The position numbers and the translations under genes are program-made. Of a DNA stretch of 50,192 bases, positions 12,262 through 23,201 are shown piece after piece; position 1 is the first letter of the stretch; every line of letters begins with the position of its first letter. The DNA is from Ectocarpus siliculosus (lineage: Eukaryota > Sar > Phaeophyceae > Ectocarpales > Ectocarpaceae). A model generated the notes under the pieces. The model saw nothing but the letters and a program-made list of their open reading frames with translations, was not told the DNA's origin and did not search any database. The stretch spans positions 1 to 50,192 of the forward strand of contig FN648762.1 of assembly GCA_000310025.1 (NCBI GenBank). The letters are read 5' to 3'.

Positions 12262-12510
12262 GCCGTTTGGTGGTGCCTTTTTCCTTTGGGATTGCGTGTC
12301 AAACGTGCACACCACACAAATACATGCCGTTCGGTGGTGCCTTTTTCCCTTGGGGTTGCGCCACCAACGTGCACACCACACAACCACAAAATAATAGTGA
12401 TCGTCCGGGTTGTTTCATGTATTTTGTGTAAACACGCCACCAACGTGCACACCACACAACCACAAAATAATAGTGATCGTCCGGGTTGTTTCATGTATTT
12501 TGTGTAAACA
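12262..12510 (+). repeat. Two adjacent tandem duplications (64 bp and 76 bp)
   Basis: The phrase GCCGTT(T/C)GGTGGTGCCTTTT starts at 12262 and 12326, a 64-bp period. Immediately after, a near-identical 76-bp unit occupies 12359-12434 and 12435-12510, starting CGCCACCAACGTGCACACC and ending TTTTGTGTAAACA. The second duplication looks very recent. Confidence 0.85.
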
Positions 12511-12880
12511 CCACATGGTCACATGCCGAATTAGTTCCCGTGCCTCACGCGTACTGACGTACCTCGTGGTGCACGCCCAACTAACACCAACCCACAAGCA
12601 CACCAACTCCGCCGTAGCTAGCAATCCCGTCTGTGAGTAGGTAGACTTACACTTGGAAAAGCCCGGCGAGACGTTGTGTTAGTTGGTCCGTGCCCTGTCA
12701 TGTTTTCTCGACGGTACGCCTGGATACACAGCATCGAATCGAGGATTGCTTTGTAACGTAACTTCACACGCGGCCATACCAATTGGGCCCCGAAAAGGAA
12801 ATATATATAAAATGCTGTGTGCCTTTCTATGTTGACGGGAACCCGTGCTGTCAGTTCTCAGCGCCCTGGTTTCCTCTTAA
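12511..12880. other. No recognisable gene
   Basis: Mixed sequence with no motif-bearing frame. It runs into an A run and a G run that precede the assembly gap. Confidence 0.4.
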
Positions 12881-13098
12881 AAAAAAAAAAAAAAGGGGGG
12901 GGGGGGGGGGGGGACCCCAAATCCTGGATGCCCTAATCATTAAACCCTTGGGGGGGGGGGGGGAACTCCACAATTCCCTTCCTNNNNNNNNNNNNNNNNN
13001 NNNNNNNNNNNNNNNNNNNNNNNNNNNNNNNNNNNNNNNNNNNNNNNNNNNNNNNNNNNNNNNNNNNNNNNNNNNNNNNNNNNCGGGGGGGGGGGGGG
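12881..13098. other. Assembly gap of 100 N bordered by homopolymer runs
   Basis: N's occupy 12984-13083. On the left are an A run, a G run of about 20 and another G run of about 14 (from about 12950). On the right is a run of about 14 G's. Exactly 100 N usually marks a gap of unknown size. The missing DNA is probably a G-rich homopolymer or quadruplex-prone tract. Confidence 0.9.
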
Positions 13099-13199
13099 AT
13101 CTCGACAGTTCCTGTCATTCAAGAAGTGCTAGGTTTGGGCCAGTCACGGCCTTTCAATGCTTCGATATCATCTGCGATTCGGACACGATGACGTTCCGG

Positions 13200-13590
13200 A
13201 TTCTCTAGAAGAAGCTGGACAAGCCACGTGCCATACTACGAACTGCGCTCGCCGATGGATGCTTGTCGAACGCCGCAACGCGTTGCGGGCACGTGAATGA
13301 CCATAACTGTGGGGATCCGACAGGCGTCACTTTGGACGCATGCGAGGTCGCCGTCCTTCTCAGATGGTAAAAACCATCCAAAGTCGGGTCGATCTGGCAT
13401 GTAACGCTAACGCATCTGCGGGACGAGTTCCAAAAAGCGGCTTTCTTTGACGGTTTCCTCGCACGAAAGGCCCTGACAGCGAGCAAGCCACCCTCATCGT
13501 CAAACTTGGCGCATCATCGGACGCGTCTTCCCTAGGCTGGGGTGGCGTTTTGTCAACTTCGGGGGGAGCTGTGACGAGATGTGACTTTTT
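13200..13590 (+). pseudogene. DIRS-like reverse transcriptase/RNase H remnant
   Basis: In one plus frame around 13408-13500 a segment with HLRDEFQKAAFF is followed, in another frame at 13511-13560, by SSDASSLGWGGVLSTSGG. The Asp-Ala-Ser then Gly-Trp-Gly-Gly-Val-Leu pattern resembles the start of the RNase H domain in DIRS-type elements, and the preceding helix fits the RT tail. The fragment is broken by stops and frame changes and its 5' part is lost in the gap. A tyrosine recombinase follows, the order expected for DIRS. Alone this would be weak. Confidence 0.4.
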
Positions 13591-13961
13591 CTGACGCGGG
13601 TTTGGTGTGGAGCTAGTCCGACCACTGTGTGCAGCTTGGAGCCGCTTCGCTCCTTCAGTCTGTTTCCTTCCTTATCCTTCCTTTCTCTCTTAGTCGCTCG
13701 CTATCGCTCACTCCCAGGCAAGACACTGAGCAAGGTGGAACGCTTACTCTCTTGGAGAATGTGCGGCTGGTCGCCGTTCCTCTCATGGCTTCGGCGCCCG
13801 AACAACGTTGTTGCTGAACGCAGGCCTCGGACCAAGACGCGTTCGAATGCCTCTGATTCTTGGGCACATAACGTAGAGGCACCAAGTGGGTGCACGACAG
13901 AGCCATGCTTTGGCGTATGCCTTCTAGTTTCGCAATGGGCTAACAGTACACAGCCGCGTCG

Positions 13962-14590
13962 ATGCAGAAAGGGATCGTGTCTAAGTCGAAGATGGCGATC
14001 CAAAAGCAGTTTGGGCAAGACGGCAGCTGGGACCCTGTTACGCGGTCGGGCGACCCGTCTCGTAGTCCTCTCGTAGACCCCTACGTCATGTTTACGAGGA
14101 AGGAGCAGAAGCTTTGTCAACCACGCAGAGGCTATGTTGCCGCATGTTCTCTTCGATTTGTTGAAGGACATGCGCTTCCGGGCACAAACTGAGTCGCCTT
14201 TGGTGGTACGCATTGAGCATGCCAGGGACGTCGCTTTGTTCTCGCTGGCGTTCGCGGCCACGACGACCTCTCCTCCACGATAGGATCGCAGATTCTGCGA
14301 CTGCCAGCGGGGGGGGATCTTATCTTCAATTTCCAGTTTGGTAAGACCCCCGATGACTCCGTAGACGCCGTGGTTGCGGGCGCGGACGTTACGGGCTGTC
14401 ACACTGCTACACGATGCCTTCCTCTCGGGACGGGGGATATGTGGCACAGTTGCTGGATGGACCTGCAATCGCTGTTATCATGAAAACTTGCCGGGCGGCG
14501 TACCGATAGCGTCGCACTTGGCGCCTGCTAGTGTAGGAACGGCGGGTTCCAAGACGACCCGTAGCGAGTACTACCCTGACTAAAACACGT
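13962..14590 (+). pseudogene. DIRS/Crypton-type tyrosine recombinase remnant
   Basis: Four blocks in shifted plus frames make one protein. They are an N-terminal block (13962-14120: DGSWDPVTRSGDPSRSPLVD, then VMFTRKEQK), a helical block (14125-14250: MLPHVLFDLLKDMRFRAQ, then RDVALFSLAF), a middle block (14283-14400: QILRLPAGGDLIFNFQFGK) and a C-terminal block with RRTDSVAL near 14490-14520. I recognise this layout from eukaryotic tyrosine recombinases of DIRS/Crypton-like elements, which integrate circular DNA by strand exchange. The catalytic R-H-R-Y set cannot all be placed. At least three frame breaks make it nonfunctional. The upstream RNase H piece favours DIRS over Crypton. Confidence 0.6.
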
Positions 14591-14830
14591 TGCCGATTGT
14601 CGGCCGACCACGCATACAGTCGATTTTCTACGTGTGCGTGCCGCGGAAATAAGAAAGTTTGGGTGGGGAGAGACCTACCTTAAAGGCTTGTGTGGTCAAA
14701 GCAATATATGGTAGATCAGACAATCAACAGAAAAGTAATGGGCGGGACCACAGGCCGGTGCAGGAGGCCTCACCCAACCCAATCCAGTACTTACATTGGA
14801 TGATCTAGGTAAGGGACAAGAATACAACAG
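14591..14830. other. No recognisable gene
   Basis: Short spacer between the recombinase remnant and AB copy 3. Nothing recognised. Confidence 0.4.
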
Positions 14831-16013
14831 TATAACACAGGTAATCACCAATGCAAGACGGGGAGGTAAAATACCCACCAGTGAAAGTCAAAGCGCAGGT
14901 CATAACCGCATATATATGACTCATGCGCGGAGAAATTACCACGGAGACTTATCAACAAGAAGTTTGAAGGCCGGCTGAGAAGGTTTGAAGACACAAATAC
15001 TTCAGCGACGATGGCAAGCGCAACGTCAAAACTTCACAAGGCCGAATGCCAACCTATGGCTCTCTCGGAATGTAGGGATTCCCACATTTCCAACAGATCA
15101 TCCACAAGTAAGTACGGACATATAAAGGTACTGGGTAGAGAGAGATCGGAACGGTTTTCGATGTGAAGACAACAACAACAACAATGATGAAGGTCGCGAC
15201 CCGTCCTGCGTCGTTCGGTGTTAAATGATAAATGCGAAAGATGGACGGCGTAAAGATCCAGCGGTCTTTTTCGGCAGTGGCGAAGAAATATGCAACCACA
15301 CGTCGGAAAAAAAAAGCAAGTTGAGCGGGATACCGTAGGACATAGAACACCGCCTTCTTCTCTGTTGCTGCAGGCAAGTTGCTTCTACAACCTGGGAGCC
15401 CAACCCACTCTTGTATTTCGGCCTACAAGACTCCAATCGATACAAGCACCGGTAGCAGAGTGCGTGGAAGATGCCGTACAGCACAACTCCACTCTCCTAC
15501 GACATATATGTACAGTAGTACTGCTATCGTTGTAGCACCATGTGGAAGATCACCGAGGGGTCCTCCTGCGCGTGAACGACAACATGGCGAGAGTTCTACG
15601 TGTACCTGCCGTCAACACATGTGGCAGCCGCACGACACACGAACGGATGTTTGCACGGCATTGTACTATGGTTCGCCGTGACGAGAAGTATAGGTCGTTG
15701 CGGTAGTACGCGGACGTCGTTCGGCGTCTAGTCCATACTGCTGTAGCAAAAACACAGCAGTAATCGAGCTATGCATGCCATTTTTTTTCTCTGGTTCACT
15801 TTTTTGCCTCCACAACCCGAGAATCTCACGGCTGTATCTCGACCTACAAGACTCCAATCAACAAACCAGCACTGGCAGAAGTGCGTGAAATATGCTGTGA
15901 CAGCACAACTAAGTCGACACTCGTACGACTTTTATGTACAGTCGGCGTCTGGTCCATACTGCTGTAGAAGTTCAAAAATCGAGCCATCTTTTTTTTATTT
16001 TTTTCCGTACTAT
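14831..16013 (+). repeat. AB dispersed family, copy 3 (5' end missing)
   Basis: Collinear with copy 2 from the ACGCAGGTACTCACCAATGC region onward, including GGCCGGCTGAGAAGG, GATCCAGCGGTCTTTTTCGG and both 139-bp modules. It lacks the A-part hairpin region and has several small deletions, for example near 15690. It ends near CCGTACTATAT. Confidence 0.85.
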
Positions 16014-19000
16014 ATTGCTTCGATGAGTATATTGCTTCACGGCTTGACGGCCTGCCGTACACATTGTATGGGTGGGTTAACGACATCCTGGAATCATGTG
16101 GTGACCACATGCAGAACCCATACATTCAAGACGTGTTGAGGGTATTCGCTGCTGTTTACATTGCGGAGACAACAGCAGTTCTCAGTGCTGCCAACTCTGT
16201 CTGTGCTCCTCCTGTGCTTCGGTGCTGGTGTGCACACGCGGCTGTCATGCACGTGCTACGGATTGACCAAGGGCCATACTCGTGAGCTCGCCAACGCGTG
16301 ACCTAACGTGTGAACCGCCACATACGTGAGACATGCTTGAGCTAAGGTCAACACTGATCTGCCGCGAACCAACGCCACAAAAGATGAGAGTGTGTGCTGT
16401 ACAGCGGACACATCCAACCGTGGGTTGCCGCTCTGTGTGCGGAAATCGTGCGCTGCTCAAGGGACCGCCTGTTTGTCTACAATACGTCACCACACTCATC
16501 CGATCACGACCAATGGTCGAGTGTGAGGGTATATGTTCGGTGGTCTAAGGGTTTGGCGGTGGGGGGCAGCCCAAGGCCGTTGCATTCCGTCTCACGCAAC
16601 AACAGAGGTGTACGGCGTGCGCAAGATATCAAAATGGCAGTAGCTAGCAAACACGTGCAGTTTGCAGTAAAGCAGACACCACATGCTGCTGTGTGACACG
16701 TTCCCGTACGTGATTGTCAGCAAACGGTCAGAATAGTTTTTGGGGGGACCCCAAGAGAGCCGGTTGACTATTAGGGCCCCGCAACAGTAGATGTTGTTTT
16801 CATTGTTTTTGTGATCGAGAGCTGGCCCTGGAGTCAGCCAGTTACAATGATATCTTACCATGTGACATGTATTCCCGTAGAATGGTCGTCTTGTCATGTG
16901 ACATGTGTTTTCCGCAGAATGGTTGTCGGGTCATGACACATTACATGTGTTTCAGCATGGGATCCGAAGGGGCTAGAAACGATAATTGGGGTACACAACA
17001 GTAGACGATCGCCCGGATATCGACGACCATGACTGGATGAGATACCTCCTTTTTCGACGACGAAGCATACTTCAATCAATGCGATGCCAACAACCGTGCG
17101 CGTGTTGTGCATCCGTCACATGATGCTGCCGACCAACAGTAGGTGTCGACATATTGTGGTCGCAGCGAAGATAAACTCGTTGGGAAAATATCCTACATGG
17201 CGACTATCAGGAAACTGAAACGTTACGATTGACACGGCAATACCCACACCATTGCCGTGACAAAATTGTTCCGATGCTCGAATCCGAGCGGAGTACTTCC
17301 TGCTGGCGAACGCGTCATCTGAGCGTGAGTGGGTGATCGATGTGGCGTGTGTTCAAAAGCTTACCACAGTAGCCACCAAGCTAGGTACCCGTGCATGCTC
17401 ACTGGTTGGGCCGCTCTGGATGCATTAGCTGTAGAGCTGGCTCACTGATCATCCTGCCATGCTTGCCTATCCCGCTCGACAGCAGAAGCGACGAACTACA
17501 TTCTTCACCAACCCCCCTTTGGATTTCTTCAGAGGATCAGTTTTTGCGAGTGTGTCACGCGGGGGTGGTCGAGGTAAGGCGTGCGCCTGCGGCGCCGCGG
17601 AATACGGGCGACAGACAAACGAGTCAACTTGTAGCAAGGTTGCAATGGAGATCTAGTTCGACGGCTCACGATTAGAAAGAGGGTTGTTGGGCAGCACAGT
17701 TTGGTGGAACCGCACGGGCGACGCATGAGTGCCTGCACGTCTGACCGAACATTGCCTAAGCAGACAAAAAAAGGGCAAGCGGCCACGCGTGTGACGTCAC
17801 CCTGTATTACTAAAAGAGCAAGACAGAGAGAGGCACTCCGCCTTCTGCAAGCAAACGGTTGTAACTCTTGGTTTCACGTCTTTAGTACAAAGGTTTTACT
17901 TTGGTTGCCACCTAGACTATATTTAAAGACTATTATACTGTAGTGCGGTTATCTCCTTTGTTCGTGTAATACTTCACTTCCTCCCGAACCCTCACCCCCA
18001 CCGGTTTTCTTATGACCGCCCACCGCATTAGGAGGGGGGTGGATCCTGAACCATAGTATCTCAACGTTCCGAGAGTCGGCGGGCGGCGTAACATGATTCG
18101 GCAGTGTTCCACTCTCGTATGAACAGGTCGTCTTGCTTCCGAGCGAGCAGCTTCTGAGTGAGAACCTGCGGTACGCTTTTTTACAACCTTCATATATCGA
18201 GGCACGCTAAGCAAGATACCCTCGTACGATGGGGAGATCGCGAATAACCAGAGACACAGGCACTTTGAATAAAACACTACGCACCATTACATTGTTCGCT
18301 GCTGCTGCGCCGTAGGGTCTCTGAAGTAAAGCACACGCGATGTGACGCTATCGTGTCGATCTGAGAGTATGCCTAAGCCCGTCATTTCGCTCCCATGCGT
18401 CGCTGTGATGCCGCAGGGCCGCGCTTGACTTTGAGCTAAGGTCCCTACCTCTATACGCATCGACCGCGCACCAGCTCACCAATTGAAATATACCGGTATC
18501 CGTGCGGATAAACACAAAAAAATATTCAGAAGGCCACGATCTGAAACCTCGTGAGGGAGCGTTATGGAGGGGGCTAAGCTACACTCCTGCATCCAGATAC
18601 TAGATGGAGAGGTGGAATACCTTTGGCTCGATTCTACCATCACACAGCAACAGTGTTGAGGTGGGAAGGCGTCATTTACAGACAAGGGGGGGGTGTTTCA
18701 TCAGTACGCGGGAGTGTTTTCATCGGCTAGCTGTAGAAAGTTATGTTCCCTCAGTTTCTCTGGTTTCGAGTGTTGTTCGAGTAATGATGGGTGACCGACT
18801 ATCAAGGAAGGCACAGGCGGTACCCTAAGGCCTCGCACACAAGTATGGAGAGCTGAACTGCTGAACATGCGTTGTCAATGGTAGCGACTAGCAGCGGATC
18901 ATTGTGTCTCTGTCCACTCTGGTGTGCCTCTGTCCTCTCTCCCGTTGATGACAAAAAACGGTGCTGCTCGTCAAACACACACACAAAAACACAACCAAAA

Positions 19001-19324
19001 CGCTCTTCTCTCCTCTCACTTCCACCGATAGCTCTCAGCAGTATAAACCCGCCTCGCTTTTCCGGAGATGTGTACGTCTCCCACCACGGTTGTCCATGTT
19101 AGTTCCCTGTCTCTGTGTAATGTGTGTCGTGCAGGAGCAGTAGCAGCTGCTGAGCACCCAGCACCGGAGAAAAAACAACAAAAACACGCATGCCTGTGTT
19201 TAGGGCGGGGACGTTCGTGCCCGACTGCGACCTGCGTTCTTGACGTTTCGATCCCGTCAAGGGCTCCGAAAAACTCTACGCTGAAAGGTTTGCTGTTCTG
19301 CACGTTGGTTGAAAGGTCGTTCGG
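16014..19324. other. No recognisable gene; one short tandem repeat
   Basis: At 16859-16950 a 36-37 bp unit (CATGTGACATGT, then AGAATGGT and GTC) repeats about 2.4 times. The rest has no frame with a recognisable motif. A plus segment near 18595-18650 weakly resembles a LINE RT tail but is too short to call. Confidence 0.4.
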
Positions 19325-19845
19325 CACGCGTGCGTAAAAACGTCATTTCGGATCACATCAAACATAAAGGCACCGTAACTGATCTCCCTCTTCCTAGGCC
19401 ACCGATAGACGCTAGACCGACCAGGATGTTCTCTCTGTTCGTTGCCTTCTGTCGGAGTAGAGTTTCTCAGCGGCTCGTTGATCCAATCATTCGAAATCGC
19501 CGTCTGCGTGTGCACAACCTTGTCAAAATTTGTTTTCAGGCCTTCAACACATCCGTCTATTTTCGAGTGAAGCAGAAAACAATTTCAGTTCGAAGAAGAC
19601 CCGAACAACACGCGCATGCCTCTCTCCGTCGATTGATAGTACGAGCTTCTGAGAAAATCTTCTCCAACAGAGCAAGAAACAGGGAACACATCCTGGCCGG
19701 TCTGGGTTGATAGGTGGCCTCGGCAGTGAGGTATCGGTTGCGGTGTGCTCTGAACCAAATGCGGCTCTGCTTGCTGTCTGTTGGCGTTTTGGCCCGTTGC
19801 GGCCGTTCCATGTTTGGTGTGATGCGTAATGACGTTTACGTGCGC
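19325..19845. repeat. Diverged inverted repeat with arms of about 220-250 bp
   Basis: The left arm (about 19325-19545) and the reverse complement of the right arm (about 19590-19845) share, in order: AACGTCATT and ATCACA(T/C)CAAACAT, then AGGCCACC, GACCG(A/G)CCAGGATGT, TTCTCAG and the end region TTTGTTTTC/TTGTTTTCTGC. The same peptide pattern (LPRPPI) therefore appears on both strands. The arms are well diverged. This may be an old fold-back or MITE-like element. Confidence 0.6.
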
Positions 19846-22437
19846 TTTTCCGTATTCCTCTTGCGTATTGCAGTGGGGGGGACCGCAAATTCAAACCGTC
19901 GGCCGGACCACTACATGTGCGTTCTCCTCCTGCCCGGCTACTCCCTGCTGCCACCGGCGCTCGAACATAGCCGACTTCAAGTACCTCTGCTCGGGTATGC
20001 TGGTTCTCCTCTTTCAACTCTTCAGCATCAGCTTTCTACTGTTGCCACACGTTGACGCAGAGGTCTTCCTCGATGATGAGTTGGGTGATTACCGCTCCCA
20101 TCCCACTATCCGTGCGCTTAGCCTGCATGAGCGCCTTGCCCTTATCCTGGACCACAGCTTCAGTGCAGCATCTGTCCCAGCAACCTCGTCATACCCCGGG
20201 AGCTACTGAGGATCGTCCGGTGCCGAAGAGCTGGCAACTGAACGGATTTAACGTTGAAAACAGACAAGTGCGCCAATATTTGCCAAGGGCTTTCCACGCG
20301 TATCTATACCTCCGTAGATCTTCGTAGCCACACGAAGTATAAATGTACCTCGTGAGGCCATGTTGGACATGTTTCTGTACTGCTGAGCATACAACATGAA
20401 ACTTACATTTTCAAGCCCGTGTCGATGACACGTCGATCGTACAGCAGAAGACTGTTATGTCTGTGTGCAAACCTTGGGTCGTTGCCACGCTTGCATACAT
20501 GCACCACGTGATGTAACGTACATGTAGTTGCTGGCTAGCATATTTCCCGACTGCTGTAGTACGTCCATGTGCCGGTGATCATGTGCGATGTGTGTATCAT
20601 CGGGGTGAGGTATACTCATCGGGGTGAGGTATACTACCTGCTGTATGTTGGTGTATCACCCATTCCTATCATCGGGGTGACATATACTGCAGAACTAAAC
20701 TGCCGCGTCCATCCTTCACTGCTGTGCCGTCTTGTCGCTGAAACGCCGGGTGCTGGGTCTCATCAAACTACTCGGCACCGCTAACATTCAAAGCCACTCC
20801 TTAGCATCGCAACGCCGACATCCGTAGCCTGAAGGATGTCGTGGGTGATGTCTTCGTCGACCACGTCACGGGTGGTCGTCCGATCTGTCTGAGACAGCAA
20901 TGTGCAGGCCTCAATACAGCGCCCATGCTGCATCTATTCATGGGGGATCGAGGGCCCAACGCGGGATTCGACATCTACGACAACGGCGGCGACCGGAAAT
21001 ACTTCCCGCACTTCAAACTCGTGATTCATCCTAACTTCCTCGTCGACGGGAGGTACCTCTCCCTCAATGTCATAGGCTTCATCGCTACGGGTTCGAGTAA
21101 GACATTCCTCGTCTAGGTTCCAGGGCCGCGGTGGAGTCGTCGTAGTCCATCGACAACAGCGTGGGATCGTCAACATAACTTTTGGTCTCGCCAGGCGCTG
21201 GAAATCCACCGTGGCTAGGTTGCAGGCAGAGAATCCCGAGCAGGATGTAAACCATTAACGCCCGCCGTGGGTCGAGGTTGAGCTTAGTAGCGGCAAGGAG
21301 AAGGAGAGCACCGTCAATATATAGCCCTTCGAGGATAAAAATCGCATGGTGATGCGGGCAATCTCCCACACTACTGACAGTTTTTTTTCTCCAAAACGAT
21401 TTTATCAACAACACACCGAACCAGTCTATGAATATTTATGAGTGAAAAGGCGGACGGAGCCACACACCGGCAACAGTCCCCAACTGACAAGTCTTTGGTA
21501 GTGGGGTCAAACACCTCGACAGTGAGGTAAACCCATCATAATGGATCCAATCTCTGTATGAAGAATAACTCTACTTTTTATTGTTTTCCTTTCGTTGCCT
21601 TCATCGTTATTTTTCTACGGTCGAAGGAAGGAGAGAGAGATGGCAACTGCTTCTCTCCCTTTCCTGAAGGCGGCAACAACAAGGTCACTTTTTTTCGGTG
21701 CAGGAGCTGATCTTACTGCACGCAGTAGTCTCAAATGACCAAGTCACCAAAATGGCACTCTGCCATTTTCTTCGACAACCTAACAATTGCAACGGTCCTC
21801 TCCTCTCCCCTACCTTCGAAAGGAAAAGGGTCGGTGGGCGGGAGAAGACCAAACCTATTGTCCGCTCCTTTCAGCTGGCAAACCACTCAAAGCCTTTTAA
21901 GTGTCCACCTCGCTCCTTGTCTCTGCGTTGCTCTCTCTAGACTAGTCCTCACGAGACTCTGTCGAACACCTAGCTTCGACAGAGTGTTCGAGGTGGTATC
22001 TGCTCCCGTGCTCCCGCTCGGGAGGGGGCCCCGTACTTCCGTGGCCATTTTCCCATTCCACTATTTAACGATGACGTTACAATTCGACTGCTTTCAATAA
22101 ACCTTGTTTTTTTCCTTCTGGTCCTGCAACAAATCCCCCCGTAGACTATCGAGTTGGTTGACAACCAATTCGTCTTTCTTTCATCGGAGTCCCCTCTTAC
22201 AGGGTACGCTCTTAAACCGGAGTCACGACTGTGAAGCACAGCCGACACTAAATGTACAAGTTAGATGCAGGAAGGACTACTGAACAGTACCATGATTGAA
22301 TCTGTAGGTCTGGCGAGGTGGACATGACATGCCTCTGGCGGGTGCAACGCGGCGGATATAGGAAAAGCTATAATCGGTGGCCTTGTCAACGAACATGGTG
22401 ACCTCACCCGGGAGATCAACTACAGAAGCAGAGGAGA
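19846..22437. other. No recognisable gene; a 19-bp repeat and a possible old LTR-like stretch
   Basis: A perfect 19-bp unit TCATCGGGGTGAGGTATAC is at 20597-20615 and 20616-20634, with a third, mutated copy at 20669-20687. Open frames at 19829-20209 and 20841-21116 (plus) and 21085-21414 (minus) carry no motif I recognise. About 21480-22140 has a TC-rich, AATAAA-bearing end that could be LTR-derived, but no partner copy is in the window. Confidence 0.4.
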
Positions 22438-23201
22438 ATGGGGGTGCCTCAGGCGATATGGCCGGGAGCTCTTTTACAGACCGAAAGCGCGTGCCGACTC
22501 AAGATCCGCTTGCTCCAGTCGGAGGCGATGAAGGCACTGCTGTACGGCTGCATGACATGGTCACCACTCAGCGGCCACTATCAGACGCTGCAATCGACAC
22601 GCCACCGACTGCTCCTTCGAGTTATCGGGTACAAGCAAGAAAGACACCTACCGGCAGCTCTCTTACGCCCAGACGCTGAACAGGGTCGAACGCCAGAGCG
22701 TTGAAGCCACGATCCGACAACGACGCCTACTGTTCGCGGGAGCATTGGCAAGGCAGCCAGACGGGCGACTCCCGAAACGACTGATGCTCGGCGAACTGGC
22801 GGGGGGGGGAGCAGCCACGTAGGGGGGCACAGAACTGGCCGAAGTGCGTGCCCGACGACCTGAAGGCAATCGGGGCCAACCACGGATCTATGAAAACCGA
22901 TCCATGTTGTCTCGGAATCCCGGTACCGAAAGACACGGTACCGAAGTTAAAGTGGACGGAAGCCGCGAGGGTGGAGAGGGGAGTACGCTCGCATGCGGCG
23001 GTGTTGCAGGAAGCTGAGAGGTTTATGACCTCCTGGCACGGAAGAAGAGGCCAGCCGACAACGAGCGCTCAAGCGAAGCCACAAGCCAACAACCAATGGG
23101 GCGGGAGGGGGGCAGGAGACCGACGAGACGGCGAGGGAAGAATGCAAGCGAGACGAGACGGACCGAGTGGCGCGATACGTGCCGGATTGAATTTATTTTA
23201 G
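22438..23201 (+). pseudogene. LINE-type reverse transcriptase C-terminal remnant
   Basis: Three plus frames join into one C-terminal tail of a non-LTR retrotransposon ORF2. At 22438-22700 there is a thumb-like region with ALLYGCMTWSPLSGHY and LLLRVIGYK. At about 22691-22800 it continues with SVEATIRQRRLLFAGAL and LPKRLMLGEL. At 22848-23201 a basic tail contains DLKAIG and AERFMTSW. The family pattern YGC-x-TW, then R-RR-L-FAG, then RLPK is typical of LINE C-termini in algae and other eukaryotes. The second frame change falls on the nine-G run at 22801-22809. The catalytic RT core and endonuclease are absent, consistent with decay or truncation. Confidence 0.7.

Noticed and set aside
12359-12510. 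CRISPR-like array
   Set aside because: Only two units of 76 bp with no spacers. It is a plain tandem duplication in a eukaryotic context.
18595-18830. Possible LINE RT fragment
   Set aside because: Only a weak, short resemblance in one frame with no second motif.
20841-21414. Open frames on both strands (91 and 109 codons)
   Set aside because: No recognisable family, and the two strands are equally open. I could not decide that either is a gene.
21480-22140. Possible solo LTR
   Set aside because: AATAAA and TC-rich end are suggestive, but no second copy, no TG...CA pair with a flanking duplication, and no primer site were found.
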